Assembly (NCBI RefSeq): GCF_000376565.1
Contig: NZ_BARG01000053.1
Coordinates: forward strand, 158,836-222,835
Direction: 5' to 3'
Length of the DNA stretch: 64,000 nucleotides
Source of the DNA: Streptomyces hokutonensis
GTDB taxonomy: Bacteria; Actinomycetota; Actinomycetes; Streptomycetales; Streptomycetaceae
In this document: positions 26,797-34,484 of the stretch, one piece after another
Numbering within the stretch: position 1 is the first letter of the stretch
Layout: every line of letters begins with the position of its first letter
The notes under the pieces: model-generated
Seen by the model: only the letters and a program-made list of their open reading frames with translations
The model's database searches: none
What the model was told of the DNA's origin: nothing
Translations under genes and position numbers: made by a program

Positions 26797-27477
26797 TCAG
26801 ACCGCCCCGGGTATCACGAGCCCCGACTCATACGCCACTATCACCAGCTGCGCCCGGTCACGTGCCCCCAACTTGCCCATGATCCGGCTGACATGGGTCT
26901 TCGCGGTGAGCGGGCTGAGCCCCAGCGTTTCGGCGATCTCGGTGTTGTTGAACCCGCGCGCGACCAGGGTGAGCACCTGCCGCTCCCGTTCGGAAAGCCC
27001 GTCCGGGCCGCCTGTCGCTGACATCGGCGTGTCGGGTGCGCGCAGGAACCGGGCGATGAGCCGCGAGGTGGGTCCTGGCGAGAGCAGGGAGTCCCCGGCG
27101 GCCACGGTCCGGATGGCGTCGAGGAGTTCGGCCGGCCGGATGTCCTTCACCAGGAAGCCGGAGGCCCCGGCCCGCAGCGCGTCGACGATGTGCTCGTCGG
27201 TGTCGTATGTCGTCAGGACGAGTACCTTCACGCCCGCCAGGTCCTCGTCGGCGGCGATGAGCCGGGTCGCCTCGATGCCGTCCAGGTCGGGCATGCGGAT
27301 GTCCATCAGGACGAGGTCGGGCCTCGCGGAACGGGCGAGGTCCACGGCCTGCCGGCCGGTGGCCGCCTCGGCGACGACCTCCATGTCCTTGGCGGACGCG
27401 ACGAGCATCGCGAACGAGGCCCGTACGAGGGTCTGGTCGTCGGCGAGCAGTACGCGGATCGGCATCGGGGCCGTCAC
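26797..27477 (-). CDS. NarL/LuxR-family response regulator
   Basis: The 226-residue protein has a receiver domain with the acidic pair in LLADDQ and the phosphorylated Asp59 in LVLMDIRMPDLDG. The C-terminal LuxR helix-turn-helix is LSERERQVLTLVARGFNNTEIAETLGLSPLTAKTHVSRIMGKLGARDR. The GTG start at 27477 overlaps the histidine-kinase stop by 4 bases, so both are made from one transcript. It is the likely regulator of the MMPL exporter encoded in front of the pair. Confidence 0.95.
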   Translation of the reverse strand: MTAPMPIRVLLADDQTLVRASFAMLVASAKDMEVVAEAATGRQAVDLARSARPDLVLMDIRMPDLDGIEATRLIAADEDLAGVKVLVLTTYDTDEHIVDALRAGASGFLVKDIRPAELLDAIRTVAAGDSLLSPGPTSRLIARFLRAPDTPMSATGGPDGLSERERQVLTLVARGFNNTEIAETLGLSPLTAKTHVSRIMGKLGARDRAQLVIVAYESGLVIPGAV

Positions 27478-28892
27478 GAGGGTTCCTCCCGGGGCAGCGG
27501 CAGCTTTGCGGTCACTTCGAAGCCCACGGTCGGACCCGGTCCGGCGTCCAGTGTGCCGCCCACGCTACGGGCCCGCTCACGCATCCCGACGAGCCCGAAC
27601 CCCGGCGTGCCGCCGACGGCTCCCTGTCCGTGCCCCACCCCGTTGCGCACCGCGCTGCTCACCCCGTGGCGCGTCCCGTGCCCCGCCCCGTTGTCGGCGA
27701 CGGTCACCCGCAGGGTCCCCTCCGCCGCCCGCAGTCCCACCCGGACGGTCAGGTCGTCGCGGCCCCCGTGGCGTACGGCGTTGGTGAGCGCCTCCTGCAC
27801 GATCCGGTAGGCGGCGGCGCCCACCGAGGGCGGTACGCCGTCCGCGTGGACGGACAGTTCGACCTTGGCCCCGGCGGCCCTGGCCGCCTCCGCGAGCGCG
27901 CCCAGCCCGTCGAGCCCGGGCAGCGGCCCGCGCCCGTCCACAGAGCCGGCTCCGGAACCGGAACCCGGTCCGGAGCCGGGTTCGGCCACCCACTCCCGTT
28001 CCCCTCCGACACTCACGTTCACCTCGTTCTCCCGCAGCACCTCCAGCGTCGTACGCAACTCGCCCCGGGCCGTCCGGCAGGTCTCCGCGATGTCGTCGAG
28101 CGCCTGGGCGACCGCCTGGCGGTCGAGCCGGTCCGGATCCGCGGTGAGGACGTGGGCCGCCACGGACGTCCGTACACCGATCAGGGTGATGCTGTGCGCG
28201 AGCAGGTCGTGCAGGTCGCGGGCGATCCGCAGCCGCTCCTCGACGACCCGGCGCCGCGCCTCCTCCTCGCGGGTCCGTTCGGCCCGTTCGGCCCGCTCGA
28301 CGATGGAGGCGACGTACTGGCGGTAGAGGCGGGCGTCGACGCCGAAGAACAGGACCGCGATGACCCAGCCGGAGATCTGCAGGAGCTCCAGTGCCCCGTC
28401 AGGGTTGGTGAAGCTGTTGATGATCAGCGTCGGGCCGAGGACGAGGACAGCGGTGAGCAGCGAGCGGCGTACCGTGCCGGTCGCCGCGACCGTGTAGAGC
28501 GCCAGGAGGGTCGCGGGGATGGGTACGCCGTGGTTGTAGTCGAGGACGTGGTACGCGGTGACGCAGGCCGCCACCGCGAGCAGCACGAGCAGCGGACGGC
28601 TGCGCCGCCACACGAGCGGCACATGGGCGCCGGCCAGCAGGGCCCAGCCGGGCGGACCGGGCGGGAGTCCGTCGTCGAGGAACAACGCCAAGATGACGGC
28701 CAGCACGGCGACCCCGACGGCGAGGAACGCGTCGTTGCGGGTGCGGTGCGGCGCGGTGAGCGGGTCCCGGTTGACGACCGCCATGACGCGCTCGAACCGG
28801 CGCGGCCGCGCGTCACCCCGCACGACGGTGGTTCTCAGATCCCCTGCGGCTGAGGCCGCTCCCCGATCTTGCACGGCTCCATCTTCCGTCAT
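27474..28892 (-). CDS. NarL-type sensor histidine kinase
   Basis: The 472-residue protein starts at ATG 28892 (GGAGG eight bases upstream); the open frame continues through the exporter gene but is not coding there. Several membrane helices fill about 55-190. The HisKA_3 dimerisation box is ERLRIARDLHDLLAHSITLIGV with phospho-acceptor His228, and the ATPase domain has AYRIVQEALTNAVRHGG and VADNGAGHG. Two low-complexity inserts stand out: a Gly/Ser/Pro run before the ATPase domain, and a Gly/His/Val stretch between the DNGAG and GFGLVGMRERA motifs, which lengthens the ATP lid. It is paired with the adjacent regulator and lies 62 bases after the MMPL gene. Confidence 0.93.
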   Translation of the reverse strand: MTEDGAVQDRGAASAAGDLRTTVVRGDARPRRFERVMAVVNRDPLTAPHRTRNDAFLAVGVAVLAVILALFLDDGLPPGPPGWALLAGAHVPLVWRRSRPLLVLLAVAACVTAYHVLDYNHGVPIPATLLALYTVAATGTVRRSLLTAVLVLGPTLIINSFTNPDGALELLQISGWVIAVLFFGVDARLYRQYVASIVERAERAERTREEEARRRVVEERLRIARDLHDLLAHSITLIGVRTSVAAHVLTADPDRLDRQAVAQALDDIAETCRTARGELRTTLEVLRENEVNVSVGGEREWVAEPGSGPGSGSGAGSVDGRGPLPGLDGLGALAEAARAAGAKVELSVHADGVPPSVGAAAYRIVQEALTNAVRHGGRDDLTVRVGLRAAEGTLRVTVADNGAGHGTRHGVSSAVRNGVGHGQGAVGGTPGFGLVGMRERARSVGGTLDAGPGPTVGFEVTAKLPLPREEPS

Positions 28893-28954
28893 GGGGGCGC
28901 CCCTCCGGCAGACGGCAGGAGAGGCGCCCGGTCGGCTGTGGTGGGCCCGGCGGG

Positions 28955-31069
28955 TCAGGGCGCGGCGACCTGCTCCGCCTGCCGCGGCGGCTCGGTCGGT
29001 TCGGACGGCGCGGCGCCGGGCGCGCCTTCGCGGGAGAGGCCGCCCGGCCACCACATCTTCCGGCGCAGGGCGACGCTGGCACTGGTCACCAAATACGTCC
29101 GTACGAGGAAGGTGTCGAGGAGTACGCCGACGGCGATCACGAAGCCGAGTTCGACGAGTTGCACGAGCCCCATGTTCATCAGCACGGCGAAGGTCGCGGC
29201 GAGGACCAGGCCGGCCGAGGCGATGACGGCGCCTGTGCTGCGCAGGGCGGTGAGCGCGGCGGCGGCCGGTTCCGCGCCGGCCAGGGACTCCTCCCGCATC
29301 CGGTGCATGAGGAAGATGCCGTAGTCGACGCCGAGGGCGACGAGGAACACGAAGGACAGCAGCCCGAGCCCGGGATCGGTTCCCTTGAGGCCGAGGAGCG
29401 GTCCGAAGGCCAGCCCGGCGATCCCGAGGGCCGCGCCCCAGACCGCGACCACGGCGGCCACCAGGATGAGCGGCGCGACAAGACTGCGCAGCAGGACGAA
29501 CAGGATGAGCAGCACGGAGACGAGGACCAGGGGTACGACGATCTTCGTGTCCCGGCTGTTGGTGTCCTCCAGGTCGATCTGCTCGGCGCTGTCCCCGCCG
29601 ACGTAGGAGCCCTTCAGTTCGCTGCGGAGGGACTTGATGGTGGCGGTCTCTCCCGCCGACTGGGGTGCGTCCTTCGCGATGACGGAGATCTCGGCCCAGC
29701 CGTCTGCGGTACGGCCCTTCTCGGCGCTCTCGACTCCCCGGGTGGCCCGGATCGCCGCGAGGGTCCGGTCGACGCGGGCCGCCGGGGTGATCACGTCGAT
29801 GGGCTGGGTGCCGCGCCCGGGGTAGGCCCGGGCGAGGGTCTCCATGGCGGTGACGGCCTCCGGCTTGGTGACGAAGGAGTCCTCCTGCTTGACCGCTCCC
29901 GGTAGGTTGAGCGTGCCCAGGGCGAGTGCGCCGAGCAGGACGGCTCCGGTCGCGAGCACGGTCAGCGGCCTGCGTCGGGCGGAGTCGCCCATCGCGGCGA
30001 AGAGGCTCCGCCGCTGTGTGGGTTCGCTGCCGTAGGCCGGTACGAGCGGCCAGAAGACCCGCCGCCCGAGCAGGACGAGGACGGCGGGGAGCAGTGTCAG
30101 CATCGCGATCAGCGCGCACAGCACACCGACCGTGCCGAGCGGGCCCATGCCGCGGCTGCTGTTGAGATCGGCGGCGAGCAGACACAGCAGGCCGGCGGCG
30201 ACGGTGCCGGAGGAGGCGAGCACGGCGGGCCCGCAGCCGCGCAGGGCGGCGACCATGGCCTCGTACGGGCGCTCGATGCGCCGCAGTTCCTCCCGGTAGC
30301 GGGAGACGAGGAGCAGTGCGTAGTCGGTGCCCGCGCCGAACACGAGGATCGTCATCACGGCGGCGCTCTGGCCCGTGACGGTGGTACCGAAGGCCTGGTT
30401 GAGCCCGTACGCGACGCCCATCGACAAGAGGTCGGCGATGCCGGCGACCACGAGCGGCACGAGCCACAGCACCGGACTGCGGTAGATAAGGATCAGCAGG
30501 AGGGCGACGACGGCGACGGTGGTGTAGAGCAGTGGCCCGCCGAGTGAGTCGTAGACCTTCCCGGCGTCGGTGCCGAGCGCTGCGGTGCCGCCCACCTCGA
30601 CGCTCAGCCCGTCCTGGCCGCGGGCGATGCCCCGGACGTCCTCGACGAGCGCGTCCCGCAGCTTCTCGTCGCGCCCGGGCTCGTTGCTGGCGACGGGGTA
30701 CATGAGGGTCGTACCGTCGTCGGACGCAATCCCCTTGGGCGCCCCGCCGACCAGCTCATGCGCTGCGGCGATCTCCTCGACCTGCCCGGCCGCCACCCGC
30801 CGGTCGCCCGCGCTCAGCCCGCCGCCCCGGTGATACACGATCACCATCTCGGTGCTCTCGCCCCCGGGCAGCGCGTCCTGTATCCGGGCCACTTGGGTCG
30901 AGTCGGCGCTGGAGGGCAGGTAGTCGATGGCCCGGTCGTGCTGCACGTCGGCGAGCTTCCCCGCGAACGGGCCGACCAGCACGAGCACGGCCACCCATAG
31001 CCCGAGCAGCACCCAGGGCACGGCCCGCCTGCGTCCCACACCCTGCGTGGCTGTCTTCCCGACCGTCAT
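28955..31069 (-). CDS. MMPL/RND-family membrane exporter
   Basis: The 704-residue protein has the MMPL layout: one N-terminal membrane helix, a periplasmic-side loop with the ALPGGESTEMVIVYHR region, a block of about five helices (about 180-350) including the GAGTDYALLLVSRYREEL motif, a second extracytoplasmic loop (about 370-520), and a second helix block with GVDYGIFLMHRMREE. These paired G-x-D-Y motifs are the proton-relay signature. Such actinobacterial proteins export lipids, antibiotics or peptides. It is the first gene of a three-gene operon with the kinase and regulator, a common self-resistance arrangement. Confidence 0.93.
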   Translation of the reverse strand: MTVGKTATQGVGRRRAVPWVLLGLWVAVLVLVGPFAGKLADVQHDRAIDYLPSSADSTQVARIQDALPGGESTEMVIVYHRGGGLSAGDRRVAAGQVEEIAAAHELVGGAPKGIASDDGTTLMYPVASNEPGRDEKLRDALVEDVRGIARGQDGLSVEVGGTAALGTDAGKVYDSLGGPLLYTTVAVVALLLILIYRSPVLWLVPLVVAGIADLLSMGVAYGLNQAFGTTVTGQSAAVMTILVFGAGTDYALLLVSRYREELRRIERPYEAMVAALRGCGPAVLASSGTVAAGLLCLLAADLNSSRGMGPLGTVGVLCALIAMLTLLPAVLVLLGRRVFWPLVPAYGSEPTQRRSLFAAMGDSARRRPLTVLATGAVLLGALALGTLNLPGAVKQEDSFVTKPEAVTAMETLARAYPGRGTQPIDVITPAARVDRTLAAIRATRGVESAEKGRTADGWAEISVIAKDAPQSAGETATIKSLRSELKGSYVGGDSAEQIDLEDTNSRDTKIVVPLVLVSVLLILFVLLRSLVAPLILVAAVVAVWGAALGIAGLAFGPLLGLKGTDPGLGLLSFVFLVALGVDYGIFLMHRMREESLAGAEPAAAALTALRSTGAVIASAGLVLAATFAVLMNMGLVQLVELGFVIAVGVLLDTFLVRTYLVTSASVALRRKMWWPGGLSREGAPGAAPSEPTEPPRQAEQVAAP

Positions 31070-31592
31070 GAGCAGATCTCCCTCGCTACGACGAAACCGT
31101 TTCAGCTGTTCAGCTGTCAGCCTTCCGGCACGGGGAGGGGGTTACGTCGGACGGGAGGGGGAGCCCGCGGGTACTGCCTGGGGTGGCGGGGGGTGCGGAT
31201 TACTCCCCCGGGAGTAGTGGCCGGCGTCTCGCGGAGTTCGCCGAGGTGCAGCTACTGACCGGTTGGGTGAAATCGGCACCTGCCTTCAGTACCGGCGGGT
31301 TCACGACCTTCGAGCGGCTCGGACGGTTCATGCTGCCGAGCCTGGCCCGCCGGGTGTTCGGGACCGGGCCCGTCCTCCCGGTGCACCGCAGAACCGCCGC
31401 GGCGTTCATCAAGGACGCGCCCGCTTCGGTGCCCTGGTCCTGAGCACCCCTCTCCTGTGTTCCAGCCGTCGAGCACCATCCAGGGCGCAGAAGTCGGCCC
31501 CGGTCATACCCGTGAAAACCCTGTGGCAGCGCTGTCGGTGCGGGCACTTATGCTGCACCGAACGATCACGCGGGACCTGGGGAGGGTGCGGC
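31070..31592. other. Divergent promoter region, no gene seen
   Basis: Lies between the divergent MMPL operon and the 31593 gene. Short frames on both strands lack plausible starts and family features. The promoter for 31593-37427 should be here; GGGGAGGG precedes the ATG at 31593. Confidence 0.45.
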
Positions 31593-32579
31593 ATGTTGGA
31601 CAAGCTGTTCGGTAGGCGTGGGGCGAGACCGGCAGCGGATCCGCACGCGCTGCCCGCTCGGCGCGGGCTGACGAACCGGATGTACAAGCTGCGTGCGCTC
31701 GGGGATGCGCGGGTGCTCGCCCTGGTGGAGGCGGCCGGCGCGGGTGACTGGGCGGCGGTCAAGGCGGCACTGGCCCCCTTCGATCTCGGCCGGGACCACC
31801 AAGTACTCGGCCAGCTGGCCGAGTTGAACGGTGTGCAGGACTGGATCGGCCGGGCCGTGGAGGACGACAAGGAACACCGGGCGACGGCTTTGCTGATCTC
31901 CGGGGCGCGGCACGTCGCCTGGGGCTGGGAGGCGCGCACTCGCGCCAACGCGGCGAATGTCAGCCGGGAGCAGTGGCAGGTCTTCTACCAGCGGCTCCGC
32001 ATAGCCGAGGAGCAGCTGTTGGAGTGCGCGGAGTCGCGGCCGGAGTGGGTCACGCCGTGGCGTCACCTGCTGACTTCCGGCCGCGGTATGTCGCTCGGCC
32101 CTGTCGTCTGCGAGACCCGGCTGGACGCCGCCCTGCGCCGCGACCCGCTGGACCTGGAGACTCACATCGAGAGGGTGTCGCAGTTGCAGCCCCGCTGGAG
32201 CGGGGAGCCGGGTGAGGCCCTGGCGTTCGCCCGAAAGGCGTTCGCGCGGGCGCCTGCGGGCCATCGCCTCGGCTGTGTTATTGCCGTCGCACACATCGAG
32301 GAGTGGGTCGAGTCCGACCGGATGAACTCGCTCATCACCCCGGAGACCCAGGACGAGTTGCTGGAAGCGGCCGAGCACAGCATCCTCCACCCCGCCTACG
32401 TACGACGCCCCGGCTGGCAGGAGGACTTCAACACCTTCGGCATGGCCCTGTCTCTGGCCTCCGAACGCATCGCGTTGCCGCGCGTCTTCCGCGAACTTCG
32501 GGGCGCCTACACCTCCTGGCCGTGGAGGTACATGTCGGAGCCGGAAAAGATGTACGCCCGCGCCCGTCGCAACGCCTGA
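31593..32579 (+). CDS. Hypothetical protein of an HSP90-linked gene set
   Basis: The 328-residue protein was not matched to a named family. It starts with MLDKLFGRRG and is entirely helical, with Trp-rich repeats such as ARHVAWGWEARTRANAANVS and ESRPEWVTPWRHLL, suggesting a superhelical TPR-like scaffold. No signal peptide or membrane segment is visible. It is followed after 58 bases by the HSP90-family gene and then by a giant TPR-like protein, which suggests that the three act together, with this protein as client adaptor or cofactor. Confidence 0.72.
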   Translation: MLDKLFGRRGARPAADPHALPARRGLTNRMYKLRALGDARVLALVEAAGAGDWAAVKAALAPFDLGRDHQVLGQLAELNGVQDWIGRAVEDDKEHRATALLISGARHVAWGWEARTRANAANVSREQWQVFYQRLRIAEEQLLECAESRPEWVTPWRHLLTSGRGMSLGPVVCETRLDAALRRDPLDLETHIERVSQLQPRWSGEPGEALAFARKAFARAPAGHRLGCVIAVAHIEEWVESDRMNSLITPETQDELLEAAEHSILHPAYVRRPGWQEDFNTFGMALSLASERIALPRVFRELRGAYTSWPWRYMSEPEKMYARARRNA

Positions 32580-32637
32580 TCCCGGCACCCGGCCCGCCGC
32601 ACCGCTCCCTCGTCGAACACTCACCCCGGACTGCCCG

Positions 32638-34482
32638 ATGACTCTGCCCCACGCCTCTTCGAGCCCGGCCGACGCCGACCGCACCTTCCAGGTGGATCTG
32701 CGCGGTCTCGTCGATCTCCTCTCCCACCACCTCTACTCAAGCCCCCGCGTCTATCTGCGTGAGCTCCTCCAGAACGCGGTGGACGCGCTGACCGCGCGGC
32801 ACGCACTCGAACCGGCCGCCCCCGGCGCCCCGTTCGGCATCCGTCTGTACGCCGACGGTTCGGTGGTGCGTGTCGAGGACGACGGCGTCGGTCTCACCGA
32901 GGCCGATGTGCACAGCTTCCTCGCGACGATCGGCCGCAGCAGCAAGCGCGCCGACCGGATCGCTGAGCAACGCGCGGACTTCATCGGCCAGTTCGGTATC
33001 GGGCTGCTCTCGTGCTTCCTGGTGGCCGACGAGATCCATGTCGTCAGCCGTTCCGCCCGCACTCCCGGTGCCCCGGCCGTGGAGTGGCGGGGACGCGGCG
33101 ACGGCAGCTACTCCGTGCGCACCCTGCCCGCATCCGCCCGTCCACGGCTCGGCACCACGGTCACCCTGACTCCCCGCGCAGACGCGAGCGAGTGGACCCG
33201 CCCGGCCCAAGTGCACGCGCTCGCCCGGCACTTCGGCTCCTTGCTGCGCCACCCTGTCACCTTCGACGGGGGCACCGGCGATGGCGCGACCGTCAACCCC
33301 GAGCCCGCACCCTGGGCGCGCACCTACCCGACGCCCGGAGCGCGCACCCGCGCGCTGGCCGCGTACGGCGAGGAGACCTTCGGGTTCACACCCCTGGACA
33401 CCATCGAGCTGGACCTGCCGGCCGTGGGGCTGAAGGGCATCGCGTGCGTGCTCCCCGAAGCAGTACCGGCCGGCCGCCGCCACGGCCACCGCGTGCACGT
33501 CAAGGGCATGCTGCTGTCCGAGCAGGCCGATGAGATCCTGCCCGAGTGGGCGTTCTTCGTCCGCTGTGTCGTCGACGCCGAAAGCCTGCGCCCGACCGCG
33601 TCCCGCGAGGCCCTGTACGAGGACGACACCCTCGCCGCTGTTCGTGACGCCCTCGCCGAACGGCTGCGCGCGTGGATCGCCCGGACCGCCGCCAGCGACC
33701 CGGAGCTCCTCGGCCGCTTCCTCCAGGCGCATCACCTGGCCGTGAAGTCCCTCGCCGTGCACGACGACGAGATCCTGCGGATGCTCCTGCCGTGGCTGCC
33801 GTTCGAGACCACAGACGGACACGCCACCCTCGACGAGTTCGCGCGCACCCACCGCACCGTGCTCGTCACCTCCAGCGTGGAGGAGTTCCGGCAGGTGGCC
33901 GCGATCGCCTCGGCCGCCGGGCTCGGAGTCGTCAACGGCGGCTACACCTACGACCGTCAACTGGTCCACCGGCTCCCGGAGATCAGGCCCGAGGTGAGCG
34001 TCGCCGATCTCGACCCGGCCACGCTCACCGCCCATCTCGACCCCGTCGACCGGGAGACGGAACTCGCCGCCGCGGCCTATCTGGCCCAGGCTCGCGACGC
34101 CCTCGCCGTCTTCGACTGCGACGTCGCGCTGCGCACGTTCCAGCCCGCCTCGGCCCCCGCACTCCTCCTCGACAGCCGCGAGGCCCGGCACGAGCGCACC
34201 CGCTCCCAACTCGCCCGCGAACAACAGGGCGGCGTCTGGGGCGACATCCTCGGGCATCTGCGCCAGGAGGCCCCGCGGGCCCAGCTGATCCTCAACCAGC
34301 TCAACCCGCTGGTCCGTACCGCCGTCGGCATCGACGAGCCCGAACTGGCCCGCACCAGCGCCGAAGCCCTCTACGGGCAGGCCGCGATGTTGTCCCGTCG
34401 ACCCCTCAGGCCCGCCGAGTCGAGCTTGATCAACCGCTCCTTCCTCAACCTCCTCGCCCACGCCCTCCGCAAGGACAGCTGA
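32638..34482 (+). CDS. HSP90-family (HtpG-like) chaperone ATPase
   Basis: The 614-residue protein is near HtpG length. The GHKL ATP site is complete: E42-x3-N46-x2-D49 (RELLQNAVDA), the G1 box VEDDGVGLTEADV around 79-91, the ATP lid IGRSSKRAD, the G2 box FIGQFGIGLLSCF (115-127) and the GTTVTLTP strand. The middle domain keeps an FFVRCVVDAESLRPTASREALYEDDTL segment that matches the client-loop region. The C-terminal third is divergent and lacks an MEEVD-like tail. It is followed after two bases by the TPR-like gene, so translation is coupled. It is distinct from housekeeping HtpG in sharing an operon with scaffolding proteins. Confidence 0.92.
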   Translation: MTLPHASSSPADADRTFQVDLRGLVDLLSHHLYSSPRVYLRELLQNAVDALTARHALEPAAPGAPFGIRLYADGSVVRVEDDGVGLTEADVHSFLATIGRSSKRADRIAEQRADFIGQFGIGLLSCFLVADEIHVVSRSARTPGAPAVEWRGRGDGSYSVRTLPASARPRLGTTVTLTPRADASEWTRPAQVHALARHFGSLLRHPVTFDGGTGDGATVNPEPAPWARTYPTPGARTRALAAYGEETFGFTPLDTIELDLPAVGLKGIACVLPEAVPAGRRHGHRVHVKGMLLSEQADEILPEWAFFVRCVVDAESLRPTASREALYEDDTLAAVRDALAERLRAWIARTAASDPELLGRFLQAHHLAVKSLAVHDDEILRMLLPWLPFETTDGHATLDEFARTHRTVLVTSSVEEFRQVAAIASAAGLGVVNGGYTYDRQLVHRLPEIRPEVSVADLDPATLTAHLDPVDRETELAAAAYLAQARDALAVFDCDVALRTFQPASAPALLLDSREARHERTRSQLAREQQGGVWGDILGHLRQEAPRAQLILNQLNPLVRTAVGIDEPELARTSAEALYGQAAMLSRRPLRPAESSLINRSFLNLLAHALRKDS

Positions 34483-34484
34483 CG

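Noticed and set aside
27474..30467. A 997-codon frame that appears to fuse a long Arg-rich protein to the histidine kinase
   Set aside because: The upstream part is the antisense-frame shadow of the MMPL exporter gene. The kinase has its own ATG at 28892 with GGAGG, and the extra part has no domain features.
31183..31547. Small frames in both directions in the MMPL / HSP90-operon gap
   Set aside because: No ribosome site, no family likeness and poor fit to the codon pattern.
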